54,689 nt of DNA from Methanoculleus sp. UBA208 (GCF_002498065.1 NZ_DAFZ01000058.1:11652-66340), one strand, 5' to 3'. Shown: positions 32,939 through 42,052, numbered from the stretch's first letter. Numbers and translations: made by a program. Notes: generated by a model not told the origin, from the sequence alone.

Positions 32939-34090
32939 ATGATGTACTCGAGACGCATGGATAACCTTCCCCCCTACCTTTTTGCACGCATCGACGAGAT
33001 GAAAGAGGAGAAACTCCGCCAGGGTGTCGACGTCATCGATCTCGGGGTCGGCGACCCCGACCTCCCCACTCCCCCGCATATCGTGGAGGCTCTCTGCGCC
33101 GCGGCCCGCGACGAAAAGAACCACCACTACCCCTCCTACACCGGCATGCTCGCCTACCGTGAGGCGGTGGCAGAGTGGTACCGGGGCCGGTTCGGGGTCG
33201 ACCTCGAGCCGAAGAAGGAGACGCTCGCGCTCATCGGGTCGAAGGAAGGCATCGCCCACATCGCCGAGGCATTCGTCAACCCCGGCGAGGTCGTCCTCGC
33301 TGCCGACCCCGGCTATCCGGTCTACAAGACCTCCACGCTCTTCGCCGAGGGGAAAGTCCACGAACTGCCCATCCGCGCGGAGAACGACTTCCTCCCGGTG
33401 CTCGAGGATATCCCCGCCGACGTCGTGAAGCAGGCGAAACTGATCTTCATTAACTACCCGAACAACCCCACCGCGGCAATAGCGCCCCTCTCGTTCTTCG
33501 AAGAGGTCGTCGAGTTCGCGCGGGAGCACAACATCGTCGTCGTCCACGACAACGCATACTCCGAGATCACCTTCGACGGCTACCGGGCGCCCTCGTTCCT
33601 CGAGGCCGACGGCGCGATGGAGGTCGGGATCGAGATGCACTCGCTCTCGAAGACCTATAATATGACCGGATGGCGGATCGGGATGGCCTGCGGCAACCCG
33701 GAGATCGTCGCAGGGCTCGGCCGGGTCAAGACCAACGTCGACTCGGGCGCGTTCAACGCCATCCAGCACGCCGCGATCACCGCGCTCACCGGCCCGCAGG
33801 ACTGCATCACAGAGGCCTGCTCGATCTATCAGGAACGCCGGGACGTGCTCGTTAAGGGGCTCTCCGAGATCGGGCTTGACGTCAAGGCGCCGAAGGCCAC
33901 CTTCTATGTCTGGGCGCCGGTCGACGACAGCATGGCGTTTTCCGCACAACTCCTCGATAAAGCCGGGATCGTCGCGACCCCCGGAGTCGGGTTCGGCAGG
34001 AACGGCGAGGGGTTCATCCGGTTCGCCATCACCCGGTCGATCGAGCGGATCAACGAGGCGGTAGAGCGGATGCGGGGGATAGACCTGTGA
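32939..34090 (+). CDS. dapL: LL-diaminopimelate aminotransferase
   Basis: A 383-residue class I PLP aminotransferase that makes LL-diaminopimelate directly from tetrahydrodipicolinate. LPPYLFARIDEMKEEKLRQG opens the protein, followed by LGVGDPDLPTPPHIVEAL near 36, YPSYTGMLAYREAVA near 66, INYPNNPTAA near 174 and the PLP lysine in HSLSKTYNMTGWRIGMA near 236. This matches the DapL branch of methanogens. The start is set by TATA spacing; ATG 32942 is equally possible. lysA overlaps its end by 4 bases, so the pair forms a lysine operon. Confidence 0.9.
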   Translation: MMYSRRMDNLPPYLFARIDEMKEEKLRQGVDVIDLGVGDPDLPTPPHIVEALCAAARDEKNHHYPSYTGMLAYREAVAEWYRGRFGVDLEPKKETLALIGSKEGIAHIAEAFVNPGEVVLAADPGYPVYKTSTLFAEGKVHELPIRAENDFLPVLEDIPADVVKQAKLIFINYPNNPTAAIAPLSFFEEVVEFAREHNIVVVHDNAYSEITFDGYRAPSFLEADGAMEVGIEMHSLSKTYNMTGWRIGMACGNPEIVAGLGRVKTNVDSGAFNAIQHAAITALTGPQDCITEACSIYQERRDVLVKGLSEIGLDVKAPKATFYVWAPVDDSMAFSAQLLDKAGIVATPGVGFGRNGEGFIRFAITRSIERINEAVERMRGIDL

Positions 34091-35379
34091 TCCTCCCCTC
34101 GCACCTCACGGTCGGGGACGGCCGTCTCCGGATCGGCGAGCACGACACGGTGGACCTTGCCGAACGGTTCGGCACCCCGCTCTACGTCACCGACGAGGAG
34201 CGGATCCGCGAGAACTTCCGGAGGCTCTCGGGCGCTCTCACCGCCCACTACCCCGGGATCCGCATCCTCTACGCTGCAAAGGCGAACGGCAACCTGGCGA
34301 TCTTTAAGACGCTCGCATCACAGGGCGCCGGAGCCGACGTCTTCTCCGCCGGAGAGGTCGCGCTCGCCCTCGCCGCCGGGATGCGTCCGGAATCGCTCCT
34401 CTTCAACGGGAGCTCAAAGACTCCCGCCGACCTCGCCCTCGCGGTCGAGAAGGGCATCCGGGTCTCGGTGGACTCGCCCGACGAACTCCGGCAGCTCGAC
34501 CGCGCGGCGGGAGAGGCGGGAACAACCGTCGATATCGCCTTCAGGGTCAACCCGGCGATCGACGCCCCCACCCACCCGAAGATCGCGACGGGGCTTGCCA
34601 CAAGCAAGTTCGGTATTCCCGCGGGAGAGATCCTCAATGCCTACCGCGAGGCGGTCGCCGCCGAGCATATCAACCCGGTCGGGATCCACTGTCACATCGG
34701 TTCGCAGATCCTCGCCGTGGAGCCCTTCGCCCGCGAAGTAGAGGTGCTGATCGATCTCGCCCGCGATCTGCTCGATATCGGCGTTGAGCCCTCGTTCATC
34801 GATATCGGGGGCGGCCTCGGCATCCCCTACCGTCGGGAGACCGATCGCGCCCCGACACCGGAGGAGTACGCGGAAGCGGTCATGCCGGTCTTCCTGAAGG
34901 GCATCCGTGATCTCGGGATCGAGCCGGAACTCTGGGTCGAGCCGGGCCGGTGGCTCATCGGCGACTCGACGATCCTCCTCACAAGGGTCAACTCGGTCAA
35001 GACCGCCCATAAGACCTTCGCGAACGTCGACGCCGGGTTCAATCTCCTCGTCCGGCCGACGATGTACGACTCCTACCACGAGGTCGTGGCGGCGAACAAG
35101 GCGGACGCTCCTGCCATGCGCGAGTACTCGGTCACGGGGCCGATATGCGAGACGGGTGACATCCTCGCGAAAGACCGGATGCTCCCCGATCTCGAGGCAG
35201 GCGATCTCATCGCGGTGCTGGACGCCGGGGCCTACGGGTTTGCGATGTCGTCGCAGTACAACAGCCGGCCCCGCTGCGCCGAGGTGCTCCTCGCGGGCGA
35301 GAAGGCGGCGCTGATGCGCCGGGCCGAGACAATCGACGACCTGACCGCCCCCATGGTGACGGTGCCCTGGCAGGAGTAA
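34087..35379 (+). CDS. lysA: Diaminopimelate decarboxylase
   Basis: A 430-residue alanine-racemase-fold PLP enzyme giving lysine. The PLP lysine is in LYAAKANGNLAI near 61; DVFSAGEVALAL near 83, GIHCHIGSQI near 199, DIGGGLGIPYR near 238, EPGRWLIGDS near 285 and the partner-subunit Cys in PICETGDILAKDR near 350 are family marks. Start is GTG 34087, overlapping dapL. The RPA gene begins 17 bp downstream. Confidence 0.95.
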   Translation: MILPSHLTVGDGRLRIGEHDTVDLAERFGTPLYVTDEERIRENFRRLSGALTAHYPGIRILYAAKANGNLAIFKTLASQGAGADVFSAGEVALALAAGMRPESLLFNGSSKTPADLALAVEKGIRVSVDSPDELRQLDRAAGEAGTTVDIAFRVNPAIDAPTHPKIATGLATSKFGIPAGEILNAYREAVAAEHINPVGIHCHIGSQILAVEPFAREVEVLIDLARDLLDIGVEPSFIDIGGGLGIPYRRETDRAPTPEEYAEAVMPVFLKGIRDLGIEPELWVEPGRWLIGDSTILLTRVNSVKTAHKTFANVDAGFNLLVRPTMYDSYHEVVAANKADAPAMREYSVTGPICETGDILAKDRMLPDLEAGDLIAVLDAGAYGFAMSSQYNSRPRCAEVLLAGEKAALMRRAETIDDLTAPMVTVPWQE

Positions 35380-35395
35380 GAGCGGAGCCGGAGCC

Positions 35396-36679
35396 GTGAA
35401 GTTCCACTACCTCCTGGTCGACGACCTCCTCCCGAAAGAAGAGTTCGAGCGCCGGGTGGAGGAGAAGGTGGCGGAGTCGGGAGACCTCCTCGACGATCGA
35501 ACAGCGGCGATGCTGGTCGTCAAAGACCTGGGGCGCTCGCACATCCGGATACGCGACCTTGCGGCCGCCCCGAGCCTCGCGTGCTTCTTTGCGAAGGTGC
35601 TCTCCGTCGGGGAGCCCCGGGAGTTCGAGCGGCCCGACGGCACGCCCGGCATCGTCGCGAACGTGACGGTGGGTGACGAGACCGGCAGGGCCCGGCTGAC
35701 ACTCTGGGACGAGAAGGCCGCGGGCGTCTCCGAGATCGAGGCCGGGGACGTGCTCGAGATCCTCGGCCGGCCGAAGGGCAGGGGAAAGGTCCCCGACGTC
35801 ACCGCCGTCGCCGTCCAGGAGGCGGCATGCGAGATTACCTGCGAAGAGACCGCAGACGCCCCGGTTCCCGGGCCGGCGAGCGACCTCGAGGTCCGGGTGA
35901 TCTCGGTCGAGAACCCGCGGACGTTCAAGAGGCGCGACGGAACCCCGGGGGAGATGGTCGAAGCGGTGGTCGGCAACGAAAACGGCGTATTCCGGCTTGT
36001 CGCCTGGGCTCCGGCCGTCCTCCTCGGGGTGGAACCGGGAGAGAACGTCGTCATCCGCGACGCCGTCGCACGGGATAGCGACCGGGGGATCGAGTACAGC
36101 CTCGGCGAAGCCGCATCCATCATGCGATCCGACCGTGAGATCGTCCTCCCTATGAATACCGTTGCCGACGTGGAGGAGGGGGGATCGTATTCGCTCACCG
36201 GAACGGTTCTCTCTGTGCAGCCCCCTCACTCGTTTACTACGCGGAACGGGCGGCAGTCCTCGGTCCGGAACCTTGTCGTCGCCGACAGTACCGGAGAGAT
36301 CCCGGCCGTCATCTGGGGCGAGAAGGCGGACGAGCACCTGGTGCCCGGCGACCGGATCGAGATCTACAACACGACCGCACGGCGGGGCCGGTACGGTGAC
36401 CTCGAGGTGCACCTCTCGTGGGGGAGCGCTCTCGCCATCCTCGGCGAGGAGGAGAAGGAGGTGGAGGTCGAGGGGACGATCGTCGCCACCCGGCAGGGGA
36501 CCTCTCTCGATACGGGCGATGCCTGCTACCTCCTCGCCGAGCCGCTGCCCGTCGGATACGTCGTGCGCGCCAGGGGTACGGTGCATAGGGGCGTGATCAG
36601 TCTAAGCAGTCTGGAGGCTGTAACACCCGATCAAGAAGGTCTGCACCGCCGCCTGGATCGGATCTCAAGAGACCCCTGA
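35396..36679 (+). CDS. Replication protein A-type single-stranded DNA-binding protein
   Basis: A 427-residue protein with tandem OB folds at about 70-140, 165-255 and 280-360, plus a shorter C-terminal fold. Each of the first three has the repeating pattern V-SVGEPREFERPDGTPG, VISVENPRTFKRRDGTPG and VLSVQPPHSFTTRNGRQS followed by V-DETG/ENG/STG. It coats single-stranded DNA in replication and repair. No zinc finger is visible, unlike some euryarchaeal RPA41 proteins. Start is a GTG at 35396. The next gene is radA. Confidence 0.88.
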   Translation: MKFHYLLVDDLLPKEEFERRVEEKVAESGDLLDDRTAAMLVVKDLGRSHIRIRDLAAAPSLACFFAKVLSVGEPREFERPDGTPGIVANVTVGDETGRARLTLWDEKAAGVSEIEAGDVLEILGRPKGRGKVPDVTAVAVQEAACEITCEETADAPVPGPASDLEVRVISVENPRTFKRRDGTPGEMVEAVVGNENGVFRLVAWAPAVLLGVEPGENVVIRDAVARDSDRGIEYSLGEAASIMRSDREIVLPMNTVADVEEGGSYSLTGTVLSVQPPHSFTTRNGRQSSVRNLVVADSTGEIPAVIWGEKADEHLVPGDRIEIYNTTARRGRYGDLEVHLSWGSALAILGEEEKEVEVEGTIVATRQGTSLDTGDACYLLAEPLPVGYVVRARGTVHRGVISLSSLEAVTPDQEGLHRRLDRISRDP

Positions 36680-36787
36680 TCCCGAACTTCACTTTCACCC
36701 CGCACGGCAAGCGACCTTTATGTCTCTCGATATAGACTCTTAGTGTAGCGTAACGGAACACACCATAGAGATCAAGTGAGGAATGAG

Positions 36788-37762
36788 ATGTCAGAGATTG
36801 ATCTTGAAGATTTACCCGGCGTAGGGGCAACCACTGCCGATAAACTCCGCGAGGCAGGATACGGGACCGTCGAGAGCGTTGCGACGGCCACCACGTCGGA
36901 TCTCGCCGAGGCGGCGGAGATCGGCGAGGCGACCGCAAAGAAAGTGATTCTCGCCGCCCGGAAGATGGCGGATATCGGAGGCTTCAAGACGGGCCGGGAT
37001 ATCCTCGATAAGAGGAAGGATATCAAGAAACTCAGGACGCTGGTCCCCGAATTCGACGAACTGGTCGGCGGCGGCCTCGAGACGCAGGCAATAACGGAGG
37101 TTTACGGTGAGTTCGGGTCCGGGAAAAGCCAGATCGTCCACCAGATGGCCGTCAACGCCCAGCTCCCCGAAGAGCTCGGCGGTCTCGCCGGCGGGGTCAT
37201 CTACGTCGATACCGAGAACACGTTCCGCCCGGAGCGTATCGAGCAGATGTTGAACGGACTCCCCGAAGAGGCGGACCTCGGCTCTATCGAGGACGTCCTC
37301 GAACGGATCCACGTCGCGCGGGCGCACAGCTCCGATCATCAGATGCTGCTCCTCGAGACCGCACGGGAACTCGCAAACGACCTGCGGAACTCCGATTACC
37401 CGGTCAGGCTCTTCGTCATCGACTCGTTGACGTCCCTCTTCCGTTCGGAGTACGCGGGACGGGGCACCCTTGCTCCCCGGCAGCAGAAGCTGAACCGGCA
37501 CATGCACGATCTCCTGAAACTGATCGACGACCACAACGCCGTCGGCCTCGTGACAAACCAGGTGATGTCGAATCCCGGCGTCCTCTTCGGCGACCCCACG
37601 AAACCGATCGGCGGCAACATCGTCGGGCACACCGCAACCTTCCGGCTCTACCTCAGAAAGAGCAAGGGAGGTAAAAGGGTCGCCCGCCTGGTAGACAGTC
37701 CCAACCTCCCCGAGGGCGAGGCGGCATTCATGGTCGAACAGGCAGGGCTCAAACCGTGCTGA
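36788..37762 (+). CDS. radA: RadA recombinase
   Basis: A 324-residue archaeal RecA/Rad51 protein. A helix-hairpin-helix N-domain (LEDLPGVGATTADKLREAGY) is followed by the ATPase core with Walker A GEFGSGKSQ near 107, VIYVDTENTFRPERI near 136 and Walker B LFVIDSLTSLFRSEYAGRGT near 210. ATG 36788 has TGAGGA just upstream; GTG 36776 would add four residues. It drives strand exchange in homologous recombination; RPA encoded upstream is its functional partner. It overlaps the phosphatase gene by 7 bases. Confidence 0.96.
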   Translation: MSEIDLEDLPGVGATTADKLREAGYGTVESVATATTSDLAEAAEIGEATAKKVILAARKMADIGGFKTGRDILDKRKDIKKLRTLVPEFDELVGGGLETQAITEVYGEFGSGKSQIVHQMAVNAQLPEELGGLAGGVIYVDTENTFRPERIEQMLNGLPEEADLGSIEDVLERIHVARAHSSDHQMLLLETARELANDLRNSDYPVRLFVIDSLTSLFRSEYAGRGTLAPRQQKLNRHMHDLLKLIDDHNAVGLVTNQVMSNPGVLFGDPTKPIGGNIVGHTATFRLYLRKSKGGKRVARLVDSPNLPEGEAAFMVEQAGLKPC

Positions 37763-38460
37763 AGGCGCTTGTAACGGACGTCGACGGCACCATCACCGAC
37801 CGGCGGAGGCGGATCAGCACCGCGGCCGTCGAGGCCGTCCGCACCCTCGTCGACGCCGGCATCGAGGTGGTGCTCGCAAGCGGCAACACCGTCTGCTTCA
37901 TGGACGGTCTCTGCAAGATGGTCGGGACGGACGGAACGATCATCGGCGAGAACGGCGGAGTCTACCGGAGGGGGTTTTCAGGCACCCTCCGCATCCCCGG
38001 CGACCAGGAGGTCTGCCTGGAGGCCTTCGAGGAGCTCAACGACTATTTTGCCAAAAAAGGCGTCCGGCTCGAACTCTTCGGCGCGCAGTACCGGTTCGCC
38101 GACGTGGCCTTCGCCCGGAACATCGACCCGGATGAGGCAAGAGCAGTCATCCGCGACCGCCGCCTCCCCGTCCGGCTGCTGGACACCGGGTTTGCTATCC
38201 ACCTCCAGCCCCCCGGCGTGAGCAAGGGGACGGCGCTCACGGAACTTGCCAGAGAGATGGGGCTTTCCCCCGCAGAGATGATGGCTATCGGAGACTCCGA
38301 AAACGATATCGAGATGCTTGAAGCCGCCGGCGTCGGCGTCGCTGTTGCAAATGCTCCTGCCGCGACCCGCACGGCAGCGGACTGGGTCTCCGAAGGGACG
38401 TACGGGGACGGATTTGTAGAAGCGGTAAAAAAGTATTATCCCGATCTCTTCAGCAGGTAG
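37756..38460 (+). CDS. Archaeal phosphoglycolate phosphatase (HAD family)
   Basis: A 234-residue Cof-type HAD phosphatase. The nucleophile motif TDVDGTITDRRRR is near residues 7-19, LASGNTVCFMDGL (motif II) near 40, the lysine PGVSKGTALTEL near 152 and GDSENDIEML near 175-184. It should hydrolyse 2-phosphoglycolate, formed by DNA end repair or by a RubisCO side reaction. That second source is plausible because phosphoribulokinase is encoded in this window. GTG start overlaps the radA stop; the C-terminus overlaps the PRC-barrel gene on the other strand by 25 bp. Confidence 0.88.
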   Translation: MLKALVTDVDGTITDRRRRISTAAVEAVRTLVDAGIEVVLASGNTVCFMDGLCKMVGTDGTIIGENGGVYRRGFSGTLRIPGDQEVCLEAFEELNDYFAKKGVRLELFGAQYRFADVAFARNIDPDEARAVIRDRRLPVRLLDTGFAIHLQPPGVSKGTALTELAREMGLSPAEMMAIGDSENDIEMLEAAGVGVAVANAPAATRTAADWVSEGTYGDGFVEAVKKYYPDLFSR

Positions 38461-38693
38461 CGATCGACCACGACATAATCTTTTATATCCTTTACCGCCT
38501 CGAACGGGACGAGCATCTTGTCTCCATCCGTCCTGTAGCCGTCGGTCTTGAACGTCTCGTCCGGTTTGACGAGCAGATCGGCAACCTGCCCCGTGGTGAG
38601 GTCGACTATGATATTCTTGATGGTCCCGATGAGCATCCCATCGTTACTCATCACTTTCTTCCTGGCAAGCGCACGGCAGAACGTTTTGCTCAT
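38436..38693 (-). CDS. PRC-barrel domain protein
   Basis: An 85-residue protein with one PRC-barrel: MLIGTIKNIIVDLTTGQVADL near 21-41, then KPDETFKTDG and KMLVPFEAVKDIKDYVVVDRY near the end. PRC-barrels bind RNA or protein partners (RimM, photosynthetic reaction centres); in archaea, single-domain forms are common and have been linked to cell division (CdpB-type). ATG 38693 is chosen because a TATA-like TTTTAATA near 38712-38720 predicts a leaderless start there. Confidence 0.82.
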   Translation of the reverse strand: MSKTFCRALARKKVMSNDGMLIGTIKNIIVDLTTGQVADLLVKPDETFKTDGYRTDGDKMLVPFEAVKDIKDYVVVDRYLLKRSG

Positions 38694-38916
38694 ACAAAAC
38701 CGTGGGGCGTTTGTACTATTAAAATCTTCTAAAGTCCATAAAATCACAGAAAAATTGCTTTCTAGATTCGCTATCGGGAAGGTAGACTTTTCTTGAAGGG
38801 GACTGCATAAAGGACTGCCGACATTGAAAAAACCATCCTTCCGGCCTTCCCGGAACCTCCGGTTCGTATCGGGAGAACAGGTATCTTCAGGCAAAAAAGA
38901 GAGATTCCGGGTAAGT

Positions 38917-39126
38917 TTACTTCACGGTTTCGGCCGCCATCCGGACATCGGTTGCCTTGACCGTCTTCCTGCCTGCGTGACCCGCCAGTTTGATCGCTTC
39001 TTTCGCGATCCTTGAGGCGTACTGTTCCATCAATTTTGCGAGTTCTTCATTGGCATCGGAACTCACCCGCTCCGCGCCGGACTTCTTTACGATTCTGCCA
39101 ACAGGTGCCAGAGGTATATCTGTCAT
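38917..39126 (-). CDS. Archaeal histone
   Basis: A 69-residue protein that is just a histone fold: IPLAPVGRIVKKSGAERVSS, then a long central helix DANEELAKLMEQYASRIAKEAIKLA and the final KTVKATDVRMAAETVK. HMfB-type histones wrap DNA in dimers to longer filaments. Length matches the family. A TATA box at about 39212-39219 on its strand predicts a start near 39190 and a leader of about 64 nt containing a strong hairpin; GGGGG with AATGAG lies before the ATG as ribosome site. Confidence 0.96.
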   Translation of the reverse strand: MTDIPLAPVGRIVKKSGAERVSSDANEELAKLMEQYASRIAKEAIKLAGHAGRKTVKATDVRMAAETVK

Positions 39127-39149
39127 GATCTCATTTCCCCCTTTTCATT

Positions 39150-39182
39150 GAGTTCTGTGAAATGCACTCACACACAGAACTC
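39150..39182 (-). promoter_or_regulatory. Perfect 10-bp stem-loop in the histone mRNA leader
   Basis: On the transcribed strand GAGTTCTGTG and CACAGAACTC flank a 13-nt loop. The element begins a few bases after the predicted transcription start and ends about 24 nt before the start codon. It could be an mRNA structure or a DNA operator. The arms pair without mismatch. Confidence 0.6.
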
Positions 39183-39270
39183 GTTTTACAGAAGCACCAT
39201 AGGTATTCTCATATAAATACTTATCCGTCCCCAGAGGGGTTGAAGCGCCAAATTCAGAACGGGGAGGGTA

Positions 39271-40152
39271 TCAAAGTGAGGGAAAGACCCAAATAATATC
39301 GGTCTGGGTAACGATCCCGACGGGCTTACCGTCCTCGACCACAATCAACCTCCCAATCGCCCGTTCCTTGAACCGCCCCACGAGCTCGTAGAGCCGGATC
39401 GACGACGGCGCCTCCACCACATCGGCGGTCATGACCTTTGCAACAGGCGTATCCAGCGTCAGGCCCTCGTCCAGTCCGCGGGCAAGATCGCTCAACGTCA
39501 CGATGCCCGCGAGGGCACCGCCGTCCTGCAGCACCGGCGCCCCGTGGATGTGATGCGTATTGAAGAGGTGGATGGCATCACGGAGGGTTGCCGTGAGCGG
39601 CAGGGTCAGGAGCGGGGTGCTCATATAATGCTTGATCGACTGTTTCGGCAGGGATATCATCTCTGAAACGCTGATCAGGAGCGCCTGCAGGTTTTCATCC
39701 ATACCGAAGACCTCACCGCGGACGAGGAGTTTATTCACCGGCGTGGGCCCGATCGTGACCATATCCCCTACGCGGAAGAGTTTCACGCTCCCGATGATCC
39801 TGGCCATCGCCTGACAGAGGTCCGGATGGCAGAGGGTGGTGAAACCGAGCTCCGCCACCCGGACGCCCTTCACCTTCTTCCCGTCGCGGAGGATCGGCAC
39901 CTCGGACTGGTGCTCGAGGTCTCCGAGATTCAGTTCCTTGTACGCGTTTGCGGTCGGGCTGTAGCCCCCTTTCGGCCCGGGAACGCCGTCGACAAGCCCC
40001 AGTGCTTTCAATGCCTGCATCTGGTTGCGGACGGTGCCGGGGTTGCGCTTCAGCACATCCGCGATCTCCTCACCTTTTATAGAGTGAGAAGACTGATGGT
40101 ATAGAGTAATCAGAGTTATCAGGATGTCCTTCTGAATCGGGGAAAGATCCAT
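39271..40152 (-). CDS. HTH-CBS transcriptional regulator
   Basis: About 293 residues. An N-terminal winged helix (ILITLITLYHQSSHSIKGEEIADVL, cut by HTH turn, then RNPGTVRNQMQAL) occupies 1-70. A middle beta-rich domain (70-165) follows, then two CBS motifs around 170-230 (HYMSTPLLTLPLTATLRDAI) and 235-293 (KVMTADVVEAPSSIRL). CBS pairs bind adenosyl compounds, so the protein may tie gene control to ATP, AMP or SAM. The ATG at 40152 is 25 bp from a symmetric TTTAAA box, so the mRNA is probably leaderless. Targets unknown. Confidence 0.85.
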   Translation of the reverse strand: MDLSPIQKDILITLITLYHQSSHSIKGEEIADVLKRNPGTVRNQMQALKALGLVDGVPGPKGGYSPTANAYKELNLGDLEHQSEVPILRDGKKVKGVRVAELGFTTLCHPDLCQAMARIIGSVKLFRVGDMVTIGPTPVNKLLVRGEVFGMDENLQALLISVSEMISLPKQSIKHYMSTPLLTLPLTATLRDAIHLFNTHHIHGAPVLQDGGALAGIVTLSDLARGLDEGLTLDTPVAKVMTADVVEAPSSIRLYELVGRFKERAIGRLIVVEDGKPVGIVTQTDIIWVFPSL

Positions 40153-40174
40153 AATTATCACTCATAATATGTTG

Positions 40175-40180
40175 TTTAAA
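40175..40180. promoter_or_regulatory. Symmetric TATA box shared by divergent genes
   Basis: TTTAAA centred at 40177-40178 lies 25 bp from the HTH-CBS start codon on the minus strand and 24 bp from GTG 40201 on the plus strand. One palindromic box could serve both genes in both directions, each leaderless. Confidence 0.5.
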
Positions 40181-40200
40181 TAGATTAGGTTGTGCGTACA

Positions 40201-41181
40201 GTGGAGTTTGAAACTATCCCGACCGTTCCGACGGCGGACGAGGTGCTCGACCGCAGTCTTCGCAGGGCGGCAGCCAAGAAGAAGCTGAAGACCAACGTCG
40301 ATAGTGCAAACGAGGAGTTCGTGAGAGCGGTCGCAAAAGCCATCCACGACAAGTTGAAGAGCGTGGTCAGCTCGTTTCCGAGCTTCGAGCGCCTCTCCCC
40401 CTTTTACCGGGAGGCGACCGACATCCTGGTCTCGCTCGACCGGCTGAAACGATCCCTCGGCGCCGTCACCTGGGCGGCCGACCAGGTCTGGGTCATCGGC
40501 TCCGGTTACGCCCGCAACATGCGATCCGGAGTAGACACACCCTCAAAACGGCGGCAGGCCGTAGCCCGCATAGCCTCCATCGTCCACCAGGTGGAAGACG
40601 ATCTCGTATACTTAAACGAGGCCCGGAACATCCTGCGGAAACTCCCGCACGTGAACGACGACGACTTCACCGTGGTGGTTGCGGGATTCCCCAACGTCGG
40701 GAAATCCTCGTTTATCAGGCTTGTCTCCACGGCGGAACCCGAGATCGCCGCCTACCCGTTCACCACCAAGGGGATCATCGTCGGCCACCGCGAGATCGGC
40801 AAGCGCGATCGGATCCAGTTCATCGATACGCCCGGGGTTCTCGAGCGCCCGGCGGACGAGAGGAACCCCATCGAGCGGCAGGCGGTCAGCGCCATCATCA
40901 ATACGGCAGACGTCGTCCTCTTCGTCCTGGACGCAAGCGAACACTGCGGCTACTCGCTCGACGACCAGACCCGGCTCCTCGAGGAGCTGTGCCGGCTCGT
41001 CGACGTGCCGGTGGTGACGGTCGTAAACAAGGCGGATATCCGGGGGATCGAGGGCTACCCGGCGATGTCCACCCTCACCGGCGAAGGGGTGGAGGCGGTG
41101 CTAGACCTCCTGCTCGCGTTCAGAAAGGAAGCCACGAAAACGAGCCTGCGAGAGCCGCCCCAACCAGAAAACCAGCAATAG
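40201..41181 (+). CDS. NOG1-type GTPase
   Basis: About 326 residues of the NOG1/Obg-like family. A helical N-domain precedes the G domain: G1 GFPNVGKSS near 163-171, switch YPFTTKGI near 186, G3 DTPGVLERP near 210, G4 NKAD near 276 and a G5-like ST. NOG1 proteins assemble the large ribosomal subunit. GTG 40201 is favoured by TATA spacing; GTG 40192 is also in frame. Its last 62 bases overlap the end of the presenilin-like gene on the other strand. Confidence 0.9.
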   Translation: MEFETIPTVPTADEVLDRSLRRAAAKKKLKTNVDSANEEFVRAVAKAIHDKLKSVVSSFPSFERLSPFYREATDILVSLDRLKRSLGAVTWAADQVWVIGSGYARNMRSGVDTPSKRRQAVARIASIVHQVEDDLVYLNEARNILRKLPHVNDDDFTVVVAGFPNVGKSSFIRLVSTAEPEIAAYPFTTKGIIVGHREIGKRDRIQFIDTPGVLERPADERNPIERQAVSAIINTADVVLFVLDASEHCGYSLDDQTRLLEELCRLVDVPVVTVVNKADIRGIEGYPAMSTLTGEGVEAVLDLLLAFRKEATKTSLREPPQPENQQ

Positions 41182-42025
41182 CCCCGCCGTTAAGGGGCGG
41201 AAGGCCTGCCTGGGGGTTTCCCTTGTTGACGAAGTAGAGGAGGACGGCGAGGCCGGCAAGCGCTCCCGCCATCGCGCCGAGCGTCGGGGCGGAGAGAACC
41301 CAGAAGACGGCGGGCGCGTCCACAAAGGCGTGCGACGATGCCACGAGTATGGAGGGCATGATCAGATCGCCCATACCCATGACGAATGCGCCGCGCTCCT
41401 CCCCCTCTGCGATATTGAGCCCCTCCCTCCGGAACGAGTAGTCCATTCTCTTCGGGACCACGACCATGATGGGGGACTTTGTCTCGAGGACGCCTTCGGC
41501 GAGCGTGATCATGTGTTTTGTCCGGTAGACCGATATGGCGTCGTAGACCGCGAGCAGCACGAGCAGCACGAGCACCGGCAGGACGGCGAGGGATATCCCG
41601 AAGATGGACGCGACACCCGCGGATATCAGCACGCCGAGGGTATCGATGACGTACCATTCCGGGTAGAGGTAGAGGAGCGCAGTCACCGCAACGGCGCCGA
41701 TGAGCGTCCCGGCCGCGGCGGCGGTGGTGGGCCCGAGCGCGAGGAGGGAGAGCGCCGAGAAGATGTAGACGAACGTCAGGAATATCGAGATGCCGATGAA
41801 GACCGAGATGAAGCGCCGCCCTCCCATCCGGATCAGGAGGAGCAGGACCAGCGTGAAGACGAGCAGCATCCCTATAAATATCAGGGGATTTGCCACCGAT
41901 TCGGGATCTTCGAACGCCACAAGCCCCGCCGCCTGCATGGGGATGACGAGGAGGACGGCAATCAGCTGGACGAACAGGAGCATGAGGGGCATTCCGAGAA
42001 GTGGCAGCCAGTCGCGTATCTGCAT
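41120..42025 (-). CDS. Presenilin-like aspartyl intramembrane protease
   Basis: A 301-residue membrane protein with nine hydrophobic helices. The first catalytic Asp is in AVYDAISVYRTKHMI near residue 162 (YD motif), the second in VMGMGDLIMPS near 220 (GxGD), and a P-x-L segment GLPPLNGG near 281 occupies the PAL position. It cleaves peptides within the membrane. The sequence is very close to my memory of the crystallised Methanoculleus marisnigri homologue PSH but with substitutions, which supports a sister species. Confidence 0.92.
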   Translation of the reverse strand: MQIRDWLPLLGMPLMLLFVQLIAVLLVIPMQAAGLVAFEDPESVANPLIFIGMLLVFTLVLLLLIRMGGRRFISVFIGISIFLTFVYIFSALSLLALGPTTAAAAGTLIGAVAVTALLYLYPEWYVIDTLGVLISAGVASIFGISLAVLPVLVLLVLLAVYDAISVYRTKHMITLAEGVLETKSPIMVVVPKRMDYSFRREGLNIAEGEERGAFVMGMGDLIMPSILVASSHAFVDAPAVFWVLSAPTLGAMAGALAGLAVLLYFVNKGNPQAGLPPLNGGAIAGFLVGAALAGSFSWLPF

Positions 42026-42052
42026 TACAAAACTCCATTCACTATAGGTAGG

